From: Pseudomonas asgharzadehiana
GTDB taxonomy: Bacteria > Pseudomonadota > Gammaproteobacteria > Pseudomonadales > Pseudomonadaceae
Direction: 5' to 3'
DNA length: 64,000 bases
NCBI RefSeq assembly: GCF_019139815.1
Contig: NZ_CP077079.1
Span: forward strand, 6,021,001 to 6,085,000
Shown: one piece after another, positions 56,564 to 64,000 of the stretch
How the letters are laid out: every line of letters begins with the position of its first letter
How positions within the stretch are numbered: position 1 is the first letter of the stretch
Translations under genes and position numbers: made by a program
Notes under the pieces: model-generated
What the model was told of the DNA's origin: nothing
Database searches by the model: none
What the model saw: the letters and a program-made list of their open reading frames with translations, nothing else

Positions 56564-56797
56564 GCTTTATCCGCACCGCAAAAGATAGGTCGTTACGGTA
56601 GAGGAAAGGCCTGACCGCTTTCAATACGTGCCAGAGGAGACTATTCCGTTAAAGCGTTAGGACATCCCACCAGAAGGAGGAGGACTTCTAGCAACAGAAC
56701 GTAGGAGTTTGCTGCAAAGCCCTTAAAATCGCGTTTTCACGATTTATCAGGGCTGGTTCGCAGATGAATCTGAGTTCAACTCGGCTCCTTTCCTACA
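56564..56797. other. Intergenic region between hemY and dsbB with many GGA motifs
   Basis: 234 bp with no credible gene. On the plus strand it has about seven GGA triplets between 56601 and 56706, one group in a hairpin loop (AGAAG / CTTCT, 56672-56689). A longer inverted repeat AGCCCT...AGGGCT spans 56718-56753. It must contain the dsbB promoter on the minus strand and the hemY 3' end. The GGA cluster recalls RsmA-binding RNAs, but no Gac box or clear terminator was seen. Confidence 0.35.
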
Positions 56798-58039
56798 TCA
56801 AGCCCGGGAAGGGACTGGCAGCGCAGATGCAAGCAAGCGGTTATCCAACAGCCCCAGGCCTTCCTGGAACAGCTGGTTGCTACGTTCGGTGTCGCCCAAC
56901 TGGGCCAACAAGCGCGCCAGCTCGGCACACGCCTCCGGATTGCGCTGCACGTGCAGGCTGTTTTCCAGATAGTCCCGCGCCTTGCCCCACAAGCTGTTTT
57001 GTAGGCACAAGCGGCCCAACGTCAGCAGCAGGCTGGCGTCGGCTGGGTGATCCTTGAGCCAACTTTCGGCGAACTTCAATTGGCGGGCCGGATCGCTGCC
57101 ACGCAAAAGCCCATAGAGCCGGATCAGGTGGCTGTCATAACCGCGCTTGATCGCACCGCGCAACACCTCCTCCGCCGTGGCGTCGGCGCCCAATTGGCGC
57201 AGCTGTTCGGCATAGGCCAGGATCAATTGCGGCTCCTGGCGCTGGGCGGCGGTGAGTTGCTGCCAGGCTCGCTCAAGAGATTGCAAACCCGCTTCGCCTT
57301 GCTCTTCGCGTTGGGCCGCCAGGGTCAGGTTTTCACCCCAGGCGCGACGCTCCAGCTCAGCCAGTTCAGTGGCAGGCAACACCTTGTCCTTGCGCAACTG
57401 GGGCAGCAGGCGGATTACCGATGACCAGTCGCCCCGCTGTTGGTGCAGACGCTGCAATTGACGCAACACTTGAGCGTTATGGGGATGCCGCTCGTGCATC
57501 GCCTGCAAGGTGGTGAGTGCGCCGTCCGTATCGCCACGGTCCAATTGCAGCTGCGCATGGCTCAACGCAACCGCCAATTCAGCCTGGGGCTGGCGCTCCA
57601 GGGCACGCTCAAGCAAACCGTCCGACTCCTCATAACGACCCTGCTCATTCGCCGCCCGTGCCGCACCGAGGTAGTACAGCAATGGCTGGCGCTCGGCCTC
57701 GGCGGCCCGGTGCAGGTGCCGTTCGGCGGCGGCCCAGCGGCCTTCGGCGAGGTCCATCTGACCTTGTTCGATGGCGATCTGTACGCGGCGGCTGCGGTTA
57801 CGCCGCGACCACGGGTTGACCACGCCACCCGAGGTGCCCAGCAGGCTCAGCAATACGCGAATGAGGTAGATCGCCAGGCCGATGACAAACACCGCCACCA
57901 AGGTCGCCCACAGGCTCGACTCGTAATGCAGCACATGCGGATAAGTAATCAGCACGTAGCCGGTGTGTTTTGAAACGCCCACCGCCAGGGCCAGGGCGAT
58001 CACAATCGCCAGCACCAGGATCACATAGAAACGCTTCAT
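56798..58039 (-). CDS. hemY: HemY, TPR-containing inner-membrane protein
   Basis: A 413-residue protein with two N-terminal membrane segments (VILVLAIVIALALAVGVS and TLVAVFVIGLAIYLIRVLL) followed by cytoplasmic TPR repeats. It is the last gene of the hemCDXY operon and is thought to organise late protoporphyrin steps. The family is poorly characterised; this copy has the typical length and operon position. It follows hemX by 5 bp. Confidence 0.92.
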   Translation of the reverse strand: MKRFYVILVLAIVIALALAVGVSKHTGYVLITYPHVLHYESSLWATLVAVFVIGLAIYLIRVLLSLLGTSGGVVNPWSRRNRSRRVQIAIEQGQMDLAEGRWAAAERHLHRAAEAERQPLLYYLGAARAANEQGRYEESDGLLERALERQPQAELAVALSHAQLQLDRGDTDGALTTLQAMHERHPHNAQVLRQLQRLHQQRGDWSSVIRLLPQLRKDKVLPATELAELERRAWGENLTLAAQREEQGEAGLQSLERAWQQLTAAQRQEPQLILAYAEQLRQLGADATAEEVLRGAIKRGYDSHLIRLYGLLRGSDPARQLKFAESWLKDHPADASLLLTLGRLCLQNSLWGKARDYLENSLHVQRNPEACAELARLLAQLGDTERSNQLFQEGLGLLDNRLLASALPVPSRA

Positions 58040-58044
58040 CGGCT

Positions 58045-59172
58045 CTACTCCTGCTTCGCCGACGTGGCCGCCGGCTTGCCGGCCGCCGCCTTGGCTTCGT
58101 CCGCAGACAAATGACGACGTTCAAGATAGGCCTGCACCGCGGCCAGGCTGGCGGCCAGGTCCGGCGTCACTACCGAGACAGCCTTGGGCTCAAGCTCGGC
58201 AATACGCGCCAGCATCGCCTTGCTCTGCGGGTTGTCTTGGTTGAAGTTGTCCTGCAACACGCTGCGTGCCTCGCCCAGCGAGCGGCTATACACCGCCGCC
58301 TCACCATTGAGCGCTGCCCACTGCGCCTGCTCCAAGGCCAGGCTCAAGGCCAGGCGCACCTGGTTCAAGCCTTGACCGGCCAGCAGCGGACGGATGTTGT
58401 CGTCAGGGTTGAAGTCGATGCGGAAGTAGCGCGAAATCTGCTCCCACCACCGGCCCCACCGGTTATCTGTGTCGGTGCTCGGGCGTCCCTCGGAGGCAGG
58501 CTCGGTGAGTTGGTATTCAGGCGCGATGGCCGCCAGCTGCACCACTTGGTCACGCAGGGCGGCCAATTGCAGATAAAGCCCGGTGCGGTCAGGCTGCTCG
58601 GTGCTGCGCAGCGCGGCCAGGCTCTTGGCCAATTGTTCGCGCGCCGCATAGGCGCCAGGATCGCTCTGCTCCCGCAAAATTTCATCGGCGCCCTGAACCA
58701 GTGCCTGGGCGCTGTTGATATCTTGCAGGGCGGACAAGCGCAAACTCGCCAGGCGGATCAGATGCTCGGCTTCGGCCAGGCGCCAATCCTTGCGGCTGGC
58801 ACCCAGCACGGTTTCCAGTCGCTGGCTGAGGCGCTGCTGGTCACCCTGCAGTTGGGCCACCAGGCGGCGACGTTCTTCCAGCTCATCGGCGGGCGGCAAT
58901 TGAGCCAGGCGCGCGGCCAGTTGCTGCTGGCCCTGCTTGAGGGATTGGGACTGGTCATCCAGGGTCTGCACCTGGCCCAGCTGTTGCTGGCTGCTGGCTT
59001 GCAGGGCACGGACCTGCCAGATCCCCCAACCGCCGGCGGCAACGCCGGCGACACCCAGCAACAGGGCAACCATTGCCAGGCCATTGCCACGGCGCGGCGC
59101 GGGGACCGGTGACTCAACCGGCGCATCAAGTGCGGGTTGGGCTTCATCTTTAGGCAAGGCTGTTTCGCTCAC
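58045..59172 (-). CDS. hemX: HemX protein
   Basis: A 375-residue inner-membrane protein with one N-terminal membrane segment (MVALLLGVAGVAAGGWGIW, about residues 33-52) and a long periplasmic coiled-coil body rich in glutamine and leucine (QQLGQVQTLDDQSQSLKQGQ). The historic label uroporphyrinogen methyltransferase is unsupported because no methyltransferase domain is visible. It lies between hemD and hemY. Confidence 0.9.
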   Translation of the reverse strand: MSETALPKDEAQPALDAPVESPVPAPRRGNGLAMVALLLGVAGVAAGGWGIWQVRALQASSQQQLGQVQTLDDQSQSLKQGQQQLAARLAQLPPADELEERRRLVAQLQGDQQRLSQRLETVLGASRKDWRLAEAEHLIRLASLRLSALQDINSAQALVQGADEILREQSDPGAYAAREQLAKSLAALRSTEQPDRTGLYLQLAALRDQVVQLAAIAPEYQLTEPASEGRPSTDTDNRWGRWWEQISRYFRIDFNPDDNIRPLLAGQGLNQVRLALSLALEQAQWAALNGEAAVYSRSLGEARSVLQDNFNQDNPQSKAMLARIAELEPKAVSVVTPDLAASLAAVQAYLERRHLSADEAKAAAGKPAATSAKQE

Positions 59173-59213
59173 GTATCCGTCCTTTGCGTATCAGAGAGTG
59201 GGAGCGGCCGGCC

Positions 59214-59963
59214 TCAGGGGGCAGTGCTGCGCAACGCCACTAACAAAGCCGCGGCACTCGCACCGCGACAATCCACAACTTTTTCTGCGCCAGCAGCCCG
59301 TGCCATCTCGGCGACGCGCGGGCTGGGCACGAACAACGGCAACTGCGCCACCGCTGGCCAATCGGCGCCTGCCAGGGCGTGCAGGTGCGAAAAACCCTGC
59401 CCACTGCTGACCACCAGGCCGTTCAAGCGTTCCAACTGGATGCGTCGCATCAATACACGGTCGTCATAGGCCGGAAGGAAACGGCGGTACAACTCCAGAT
59501 AGTCGACACTAGCACCTCTCTCGCCCAAACGCTGCGCCAGCAGCTCTCGACCGCCCTCGCCACGCAGGATCAACACCCGCGCATCAGGCCGTGCGATAGC
59601 CTCGCGCAACGCAGGCAATTGAAGCAAGGCCTCGCTGTCATCGCCAGTAGGGGGATACTTAACATCCAGGCCTTTGTCGGCCAGTACTTGCGCGGTGGCA
59701 GCGCCGACGCTGAACCATTGCAGTGACGGCCATGCTTGATCCAACCGTTGCACGGCCAGGCGCGCGGCGGGCTTGCTGACAACAATCACCGCGCAGTAGC
59801 GACCCAGGTCATGGAAGACTGCCTGCTGTTGAGCGGTAACGGGTAACGGCTCGATCTCCAACAAGGGCAAGCTGCTGCTGAAGATTCCAGCTTCGGACAA
59901 CGACGACGCCAGGGCCTTCGACTCCTCGGCCGGGCGCGTCAGCAGCACTCGCCAACCGCTCAC
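59214..59963 (-). CDS. hemD: Uroporphyrinogen-III synthase
   Basis: A 249-residue cytoplasmic enzyme that closes hydroxymethylbilane with inversion of ring D. The two-lobed fold is typical: [20 protein letters not shown] at the N-terminus, [24 protein letters not shown] [20 protein letters not shown] in the middle and [17 protein letters not shown] near residue 185. The start overlaps the hemC stop by 4 bp (ATGA), the standard hemC-hemD coupling. Confidence 0.93.
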   Translation of the reverse strand: MSGWRVLLTRPAEESKALASSLSEAGIFSSSLPLLEIEPLPVTAQQQAVFHDLGRYCAVIVVSKPAARLAVQRLDQAWPSLQWFSVGAATAQVLADKGLDVKYPPTGDDSEALLQLPALREAIARPDARVLILRGEGGRELLAQRLGERGASVDYLELYRRFLPAYDDRVLMRRIQLERLNGLVVSSGQGFSHLHALAGADWPAVAQLPLFVPSPRVAEMARAAGAEKVVDCRGASAAALLVALRSTAP

Positions 59964-60901
59964 TGTGGACCGGCCTCACCGTAGACTTTTTGCAGAATGG
60001 TGCCGGCGCCTTTTTCCAGCAGCGCTTCGGCCACCTGAATACCCAAGGCCGTCGCATCGCACTGTGGCCCACGTACCTCGGCGGTCAACAGCGTGCCGCC
60101 GTCCGGATCACCCACCAGGCCACGCAACCACAGGTTTTCACCTTCGAGCACGGCGTAGCAGGCGATCGGCACCTGGCAGCCACCGTTCAGGTGTTTGTTC
60201 AGGGCGCGCTCGGCCGTGACGCGCACGTCGGTGTCGGGGTGATCAAGCGGTTTGAGCAGCGCATGTATTTGAGTATCGGCGGTGCGGCATTCAATGCCCA
60301 CGGCACCCTGCCCACCCGCCGGCAAACTGTCTTCAACGCTGATGGCCGAGGTGATGCGGTCTTCGAAGCCCAGACGGATCAAGCCGGCGGCGGCGAGGAT
60401 GATCGCGTCGTACTCGCCGGCATCCAGCTTGGCCAGACGGGTGTTGACGTTGCCGCGCAGAAAGCGAATCTGCAGGTCCGGGCGACGGGTCAGCAACTGA
60501 GCCTGGCGACGCAGGCTGGAGGTGCCGACGATACTGCCCAAAGGCAATTCATCCAGGGATTGGTAAGTGTTGGAAACAAAGGCATCACGCGGGTCTTCGC
60601 GCTCGCAGATGCAAAACAAACCCAGGCCTTGCGGGAAGTCCATGGGCACGTCTTTCATCGAGTGCACGGCGATATCGGCTTCGTTTTCCAGCAGCGCGGT
60701 TTCCAGTTCCTTGACGAACAGGCCCTTACCGCCGATTTTCGAGAGCGGCGAGTCGAGCAGCTTGTCGCCGCGACTGACCATGGGCACCAGAGACACTTTG
60801 AGGCCCGGGTGAGCCTGCTCGAGGCGTGCTTTGACGTATTCGGCCTGCCATAAGGCCAGCGCACTTTTACGGGTGGCGATGCGGATTTCGCGAGAGGACA
60901 T
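59960..60901 (-). CDS. hemC: Porphobilinogen deaminase (hydroxymethylbilane synthase)
   Basis: A 313-residue cytoplasmic enzyme that links four porphobilinogens. The N-terminal [20 protein letters not shown], the catalytic aspartate block [15 protein letters not shown] near residue 80, and the dipyrromethane-cofactor cysteine in [11 protein letters not shown] near residue 242 are all present. The length matches the family (313 in E. coli). It is 138 bp downstream of algR in the same orientation, and is coupled to hemD by ATGA. Confidence 0.97.
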   Translation of the reverse strand: MSSREIRIATRKSALALWQAEYVKARLEQAHPGLKVSLVPMVSRGDKLLDSPLSKIGGKGLFVKELETALLENEADIAVHSMKDVPMDFPQGLGLFCICEREDPRDAFVSNTYQSLDELPLGSIVGTSSLRRQAQLLTRRPDLQIRFLRGNVNTRLAKLDAGEYDAIILAAAGLIRLGFEDRITSAISVEDSLPAGGQGAVGIECRTADTQIHALLKPLDHPDTDVRVTAERALNKHLNGGCQVPIACYAVLEGENLWLRGLVGDPDGGTLLTAEVRGPQCDATALGIQVAEALLEKGAGTILQKVYGEAGPQ

Positions 60902-61039
60902 AGATCAATCCGTACTGAATAGATACGGCAGATAATAACAGCTCAGGCAAATACGCCTTGATTTGAATCAGCAAGTGCGGGGCCTCCCTGGCCACGTCGC
61001 ACCGGGATAAGGAATGCACCCATCGCCACAGCCCTCAGG

Positions 61040-61786
61040 CTAAAGCTGCTGCATCATTTTGCGCACGCCGGCGACATGCCGTCGGCTGACGATCAAGGCG
61101 TCACCATTCAAGCCTTTGAGAAACAGCTGAAAGTGCCCAAGCGGGGTGCGTTGCAGGCGTTCGATGCGCTCGCGAGCCACCAGCGCGTTGCGGTGGATAC
61201 GTACGAAGCGATCGCCGAACTCATCCTCAAGCGCCTTGAGTGGCTCATCGAGCAGCACTTCGCCAGCCTCATGGCGCAGGGTCACGTATTTGTGATCGGC
61301 AATGAAGTAGACCACCTGGTTAAGGGGGATCAGTTCGATACCTTTGCGTGTACGTGCGCTGATATGGCTGCGCGGCCCGTTCCCGCTTTGGGCGGCGGGC
61401 TGCGTCAGGGCAGCGAGTTGGGCGCGATTGGGACGCTCGGCTCTTTTCAACGCCCTGAGCAAGGCCTCGGTTGTCACTGGCTTGCTCACAAAACTCACGC
61501 CGCTGGCTTCAAGCGACTGTTCGGCAAACTCTTCGTGAGCGGCGCACAGCACCAGCGCCGGGGACGATTCGCGCTCACTCAGGCGAGCAGCGACTTGCAG
61601 GCCATCGAGGCCAGGCATGCGGATATCGAGTAACACCACATCCGGCTTCAGGCTGTCGATCAACGTCAACGCCTCCTCACCGGTGGTGGCGCTCGGTTCA
61701 AGGACTGTATAACCCTCGAGTTCACTGACCAAACGGCTCAGTCGCTCGCGGGCTTGCGGTTCGTCATCAACGATCAGGACATTCAT
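61040..61786 (-). CDS. algR: Alginate and twitching response regulator AlgR
   Basis: A 248-residue LytTR-family response regulator. The receiver domain (about 1-115) has acidic-pocket Asp7-Asp8, the phosphoacceptor Asp54 in VVLLDIRMPGLDG, and the conserved switch lysine in FVSKPVTT. The LytTR DNA-binding domain (about 145-248) ends with HRNALVARERIERLQRTPLG and IVSRRHVAGVRKM. The start at 61786 gives the P. aeruginosa length. In P. aeruginosa the gene is preceded by its histidine kinase algZ/fimS; here only a remnant precedes it. Confidence 0.96.
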   Translation of the reverse strand: MNVLIVDDEPQARERLSRLVSELEGYTVLEPSATTGEEALTLIDSLKPDVVLLDIRMPGLDGLQVAARLSERESSPALVLCAAHEEFAEQSLEASGVSFVSKPVTTEALLRALKRAERPNRAQLAALTQPAAQSGNGPRSHISARTRKGIELIPLNQVVYFIADHKYVTLRHEAGEVLLDEPLKALEDEFGDRFVRIHRNALVARERIERLQRTPLGHFQLFLKGLNGDALIVSRRHVAGVRKMMQQL

Positions 61787-62010
61787 ATTGCGCTGGATTC
61801 CTGCGTGAGTCTCGCACAAGGATAGCGTAGACAGGTGCGGTGACTTGCGTCACAGCGATCCACGCTAAGACTAGCGCGAGCGGCAAAAAGTGCCCCGACA
61901 GCGGCACCCAAATTTACCCGGACCGGTTCAAGGGCGCCCATGGCCTGCCGCCGTCGGGCATCGTCGTAGGGTTTGCTGATACACAATCCGAATACCCCCC
62001 TGTTAAATGG
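61783..62010 (-). pseudogene. algZ: Remnant of the C-terminus of sensor kinase algZ/fimS
   Basis: A reading frame ends with a TGA that overlaps the algR ATG (ATGA at 61783-61786). Its last 70 or so codons read GVFGLCISKPYDDARRRQAM then GALEPVRVNLGAAVGALFAA, RASLSVDRCD and ASHRTCLRYPCARLTQESSA. This resembles the end of a LytS-type kinase ATPase domain: an N-box strand ending in an (I/V)xNP-like ISKP, an N(V/L)xxRLxxLFxxRASL helix with the glycine-rich lid and the RL pair lost, and a final TCLRYP strand. The other about 280 residues of AlgZ, including the membrane segments and the phosphohistidine, are missing. The 5' limit is uncertain. Confidence 0.6.
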
Positions 62011-62288
62011 ATAGTCAGGTTCTGACCGCATTACCCGACTTTGGTGCATTCACACACTATCAGTCCACTGTAGACGCTCACTGCGACGACATTGCTCAAT
62101 CGTCAAATATCGTTTCAATTCGTCCCTGTCTCCAGTCTCGTCCTGGACGCGTTCGACGGCAAGGCACTTAGCCATCCTTTGCACAAATAAAAATGCCGAC
62201 CACCCGCAGCACCGCCTCCACGGGCAACCCTGTTATTATCGCCGGCACACTTCCATGCCTCTCTATTAAGCAGACCACGAGCGAACCC
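62011..62288. promoter_or_regulatory. Rest of the algR-argH intergenic region
   Basis: About 280 bp with no credible gene. A 5-bp dyad GTCAG / CTGAC lies at 62014-62026, near the presumed algR promoter side. A possible -10 element TATTAT (62234-62239) faces argH, with a weak -35. Promoters for algR (minus) and argH (plus) must lie here. No clear AlgU-type promoter or AlgR box was recognised by eye. Confidence 0.5.
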
Positions 62289-63683
62289 ATGAGCACCGAC
62301 AAGACCAACCAGTCCTGGGGCGGCCGCTTCAGTGAACCCGTCGACGCCTTCGTCGCCCGTTTCACCGCCTCCGTCACCTTCGACCAGCGCCTGTACCGCC
62401 ACGACATCATGGGCTCCATCGCCCACGCCACGATGCTGGCCAAGGTCGGCGTACTGACCGATGCCGAGCGCGACAGCATCATCGACGGCCTGACCACCAT
62501 CCGCGGTGAGATCGAAGCCGGTACGTTCGACTGGCGCGTCGACCTGGAAGACGTGCACATGAACATCGAGGCCCGCCTCACCGATCGCATCGGTGTGACC
62601 GGCAAGAAACTGCACACCGGTCGTAGCCGTAACGACCAGGTGGCCACCGATATCCGCCTGTGGCTGCGCGATGAAATCGACCTGATCCTGGCTGAAATCA
62701 CCCGCCTGCAACAAGGCCTGCTGGCGCAGGCCGAACGTGAGTCCGGCACTATCATGCCCGGCTTCACCCACCTGCAGACCGCGCAACCGGTAACCTTTGG
62801 CCACCACCTGCTGGCCTGGTTCGAAATGCTCAGCCGCGACTACGAGCGCCTGGTGGACTGCCGCAAGCGCGCCAACCGCATGCCCCTCGGCAGTGCCGCG
62901 CTGGCCGGCACCACCTACCCGATCGACCGCGAATACACCGCGCAATTGCTGGGCTTCGACGCCGTCGGCGGCAACTCCCTGGATGGCGTGTCGGACCGTG
63001 ACTTCGCCATCGAATTCTGCGCCGCCGCCAGCATCGCGATGATGCACCTGTCGCGCTTCTCCGAAGAGCTGGTGTTGTGGACCAGCGCGCAATTCCAGTT
63101 CATCGACCTGCCGGACCGCTTCTGCACCGGCAGCTCGATCATGCCGCAAAAGAAAAACCCCGACGTGCCGGAACTGGTGCGTGGCAAGAGCGGCCGTGTC
63201 TTCGGCGCACTGATGGGCCTGCTGACCCTGATGAAAGGCCAGCCCCTGGCCTACAACAAGGACAACCAGGAAGACAAGGAGCCGCTGTTCGACGCCGCCG
63301 ATACCCTGCGCGACTCACTGCGTGCCTTTGCCGATATGATCCCGGCGATCAAGCCCAAGCACGCCATCATGCGTGAAGCGGCATTGCGCGGTTTCTCCAC
63401 CGCAACTGACCTGGCGGACTATCTGGTGCGTCGCGGCCTGCCGTTCCGTGACTGCCATGAAATCGTCGGTCATGCCGTGAAATACGGCGTGGACACCGGC
63501 AAGGACCTGGCGGAAATGAGCCTGGAAGAACTGCGCCAGTTCAGTGACCAGATCGAGCAGGATGTGTTTGCCGTACTGACCCTTGAAGGCTCGGTGAATG
63601 CCCGTAACCATGTGGGCGGCACGGCGCCGGCTCAGGTGAAGGCAGCGGTGGTGCGCGGCCAGGCGTTGCTCGCCAGCCGCTAA
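62289..63683 (+). CDS. argH: Argininosuccinate lyase
   Basis: A 464-residue cytoplasmic enzyme that splits argininosuccinate into arginine and fumarate. The N-terminal [20 protein letters not shown], the active-site block [20 protein letters not shown] near residue 280, and the [16 protein letters not shown] region near 110 are the fumarase/aspartase superfamily signatures. The open frame extends to 62193, but the ATG at 62289 begins the conserved sequence and gives the standard length. Confidence 0.97.
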   Translation: MSTDKTNQSWGGRFSEPVDAFVARFTASVTFDQRLYRHDIMGSIAHATMLAKVGVLTDAERDSIIDGLTTIRGEIEAGTFDWRVDLEDVHMNIEARLTDRIGVTGKKLHTGRSRNDQVATDIRLWLRDEIDLILAEITRLQQGLLAQAERESGTIMPGFTHLQTAQPVTFGHHLLAWFEMLSRDYERLVDCRKRANRMPLGSAALAGTTYPIDREYTAQLLGFDAVGGNSLDGVSDRDFAIEFCAAASIAMMHLSRFSEELVLWTSAQFQFIDLPDRFCTGSSIMPQKKNPDVPELVRGKSGRVFGALMGLLTLMKGQPLAYNKDNQEDKEPLFDAADTLRDSLRAFADMIPAIKPKHAIMREAALRGFSTATDLADYLVRRGLPFRDCHEIVGHAVKYGVDTGKDLAEMSLEELRQFSDQIEQDVFAVLTLEGSVNARNHVGGTAPAQVKAAVVRGQALLASR

Positions 63684-63692
63684 ACCAAACAA

Positions 63693-63720
63693 TGTGGGAG
63701 GGGGCTTGCTCCCTCCCACA
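63693..63720. repeat. REP palindrome after argH
   Basis: TGTGGGAGGG and CCCTCCCACA flank GGCTTGCT in a perfect palindrome of 28 bases. It is a single REP copy between argH and the convergent GST gene, a likely 3' hairpin for both. Confidence 0.9.
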
Positions 63721-63747
63721 TTTAGTTCGTCTTACGACGCTCCTCAT

Positions 63748-64000
63748 TTACTTTTTGGCCGCAATCATCGCCATGAACGCCGGCATCGCCGCCTGCCTGC
63801 CCGCCTCCACCTTCTGCGCGTTGGGCATTTCATTCAGGCGCGCAAGCAACCCCTTCGCCTTCGGCAACTCAGCCAGCAAATCCATCCCGAACAGCTTCTC
63901 GCCCACGCCTAAGGCGAGGTTCATGCTGTACATGAAATACAGGTCCGCAATCGTAAAGCTCTCCCCGGCCACAAAAGGCCCGAACTTGCCGTGCCGACCT
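63748..64000 (-). CDS. Glutathione S-transferase, C-terminal part (runs off the window)
   Basis: The last 83 codons of a minus-strand gene are present: GRHGKFGPFVAGESFTIADL then YFMYSMNLALGVGEKLFGMD, ending FMAMIAAKK. The N-capping box S/T-x-x-D in FTIADLYF is the conserved element of the GST all-helical C-terminal domain. The thioredoxin-like N-terminal domain lies outside the window. The gene is convergent with argH. Confidence 0.85.
   Translation of the reverse strand, partial: GRHGKFGPFVAGESFTIADLYFMYSMNLALGVGEKLFGMDLLAELPKAKGLLARLNEMPNAQKVEAGRQAAMPAFMAMIAAKK

Noticed and set aside
56601..56706. Calling the GGA-rich stretch an RsmX/Y/Z gene
   Set aside because: No upstream Gac box (TGTAAG...CTTACA) and no T-run terminator were seen, so it is left as a finding rather than an RNA gene.
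61786..61819. Longer AlgR start (MCETHAGIQRNM...)
   Set aside because: The extra residues are not part of the AlgR family; the start at 61786 overlaps the remnant stop by ATGA and gives the known length of 248.

Overview
The window is chromosomal core DNA of a Pseudomonas, most likely of the P. fluorescens group. Three things support this: high GC with Pseudomonas-type codon use; short palindromic REP elements built on a TGTGGGAGGGGGCTTGCTCCC core at several gene ends; and a gene order that I recall as running parallel to P. aeruginosa PAO1 from gcv (about PA5213) to argH (about PA5263). No rRNA or tRNA gene, CRISPR array, insertion sequence, phage or integrase was seen.

Layout. 1-4.3 kb: 5' end of gcvH, gcvT, then an iron(III) ABC permease and binding protein. 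4.3-9.1 kb: the ubiI / DUF4442 / ubiH / pepP / ygfB operon on the minus strand. 9.2-10.7 kb: TIGR02449 and zapA, 6S RNA and 5-formyl-THF cyclo-ligase. 10.7-19.9 kb: a 49-residue membrane protein, an EVE protein, a three-gene YhiI/RbbA/YhhJ-type exporter, an acyltransferase-SGNH protein, a FliL-like protein and a quinone oxidoreductase. 20-27.3 kb: glpT, ChaC, a PagP-like outer-membrane protein, a ferredoxin-flavin reductase, ubiD, rho and trxA. 27.4-35.8 kb: two accessory modules between trxA and ppx, namely an FCD regulator with a polar amino-acid ABC transporter, and a four-gene chaperone-usher fimbrial operon. 36.2-46.3 kb: ppx, ppk1, hemB, a DedA protein, a sterol-desaturase-family protein, elbB, a YaiI protein and a cytochrome c-FTR1 iron permease. 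46.5-49.7 kb: a four-gene envelope operon (COG3014, YcfL, LpoB, CsgG-like). 49.8-56.6 kb: an RhtB exporter, a small MscS channel, ABC-F YheS, a TIGR02444 protein, algP, an FKBP isomerase, algQ/rsd and dsbB. 56.8-64 kb: hemY-hemX-hemD-hemC and algR on the minus strand, argH on the plus strand, and a partial GST.

Functional themes are quinone synthesis (ubiH, ubiI, ubiD), haem synthesis (hemB, hemC, hemD, hemX, hemY), polyphosphate (ppx/ppk), iron uptake (FbpA/B, FTR1), envelope assembly (LpoB cluster, DsbB, FKBP, fimbriae, PagP-like protein) and alginate-type global regulation (algR, algQ, algP).

The most interesting points are these. (1) The sensor kinase gene algZ/fimS appears to be deleted upstream of algR; only a degraded C-terminal remnant remains, still overlapping the algR start by ATGA. 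(2) A compact, poorly characterised lipoprotein operon encodes two CsgG-fold-like proteins. (3) A PagP-like barrel sits beside glpT. (4) algP carries a 39-bp tandem repeat array that is likely to vary in length. Start codons were chosen by ribosome-binding site, family length and overlap. All family assignments come from reading the sequences, not from searches.
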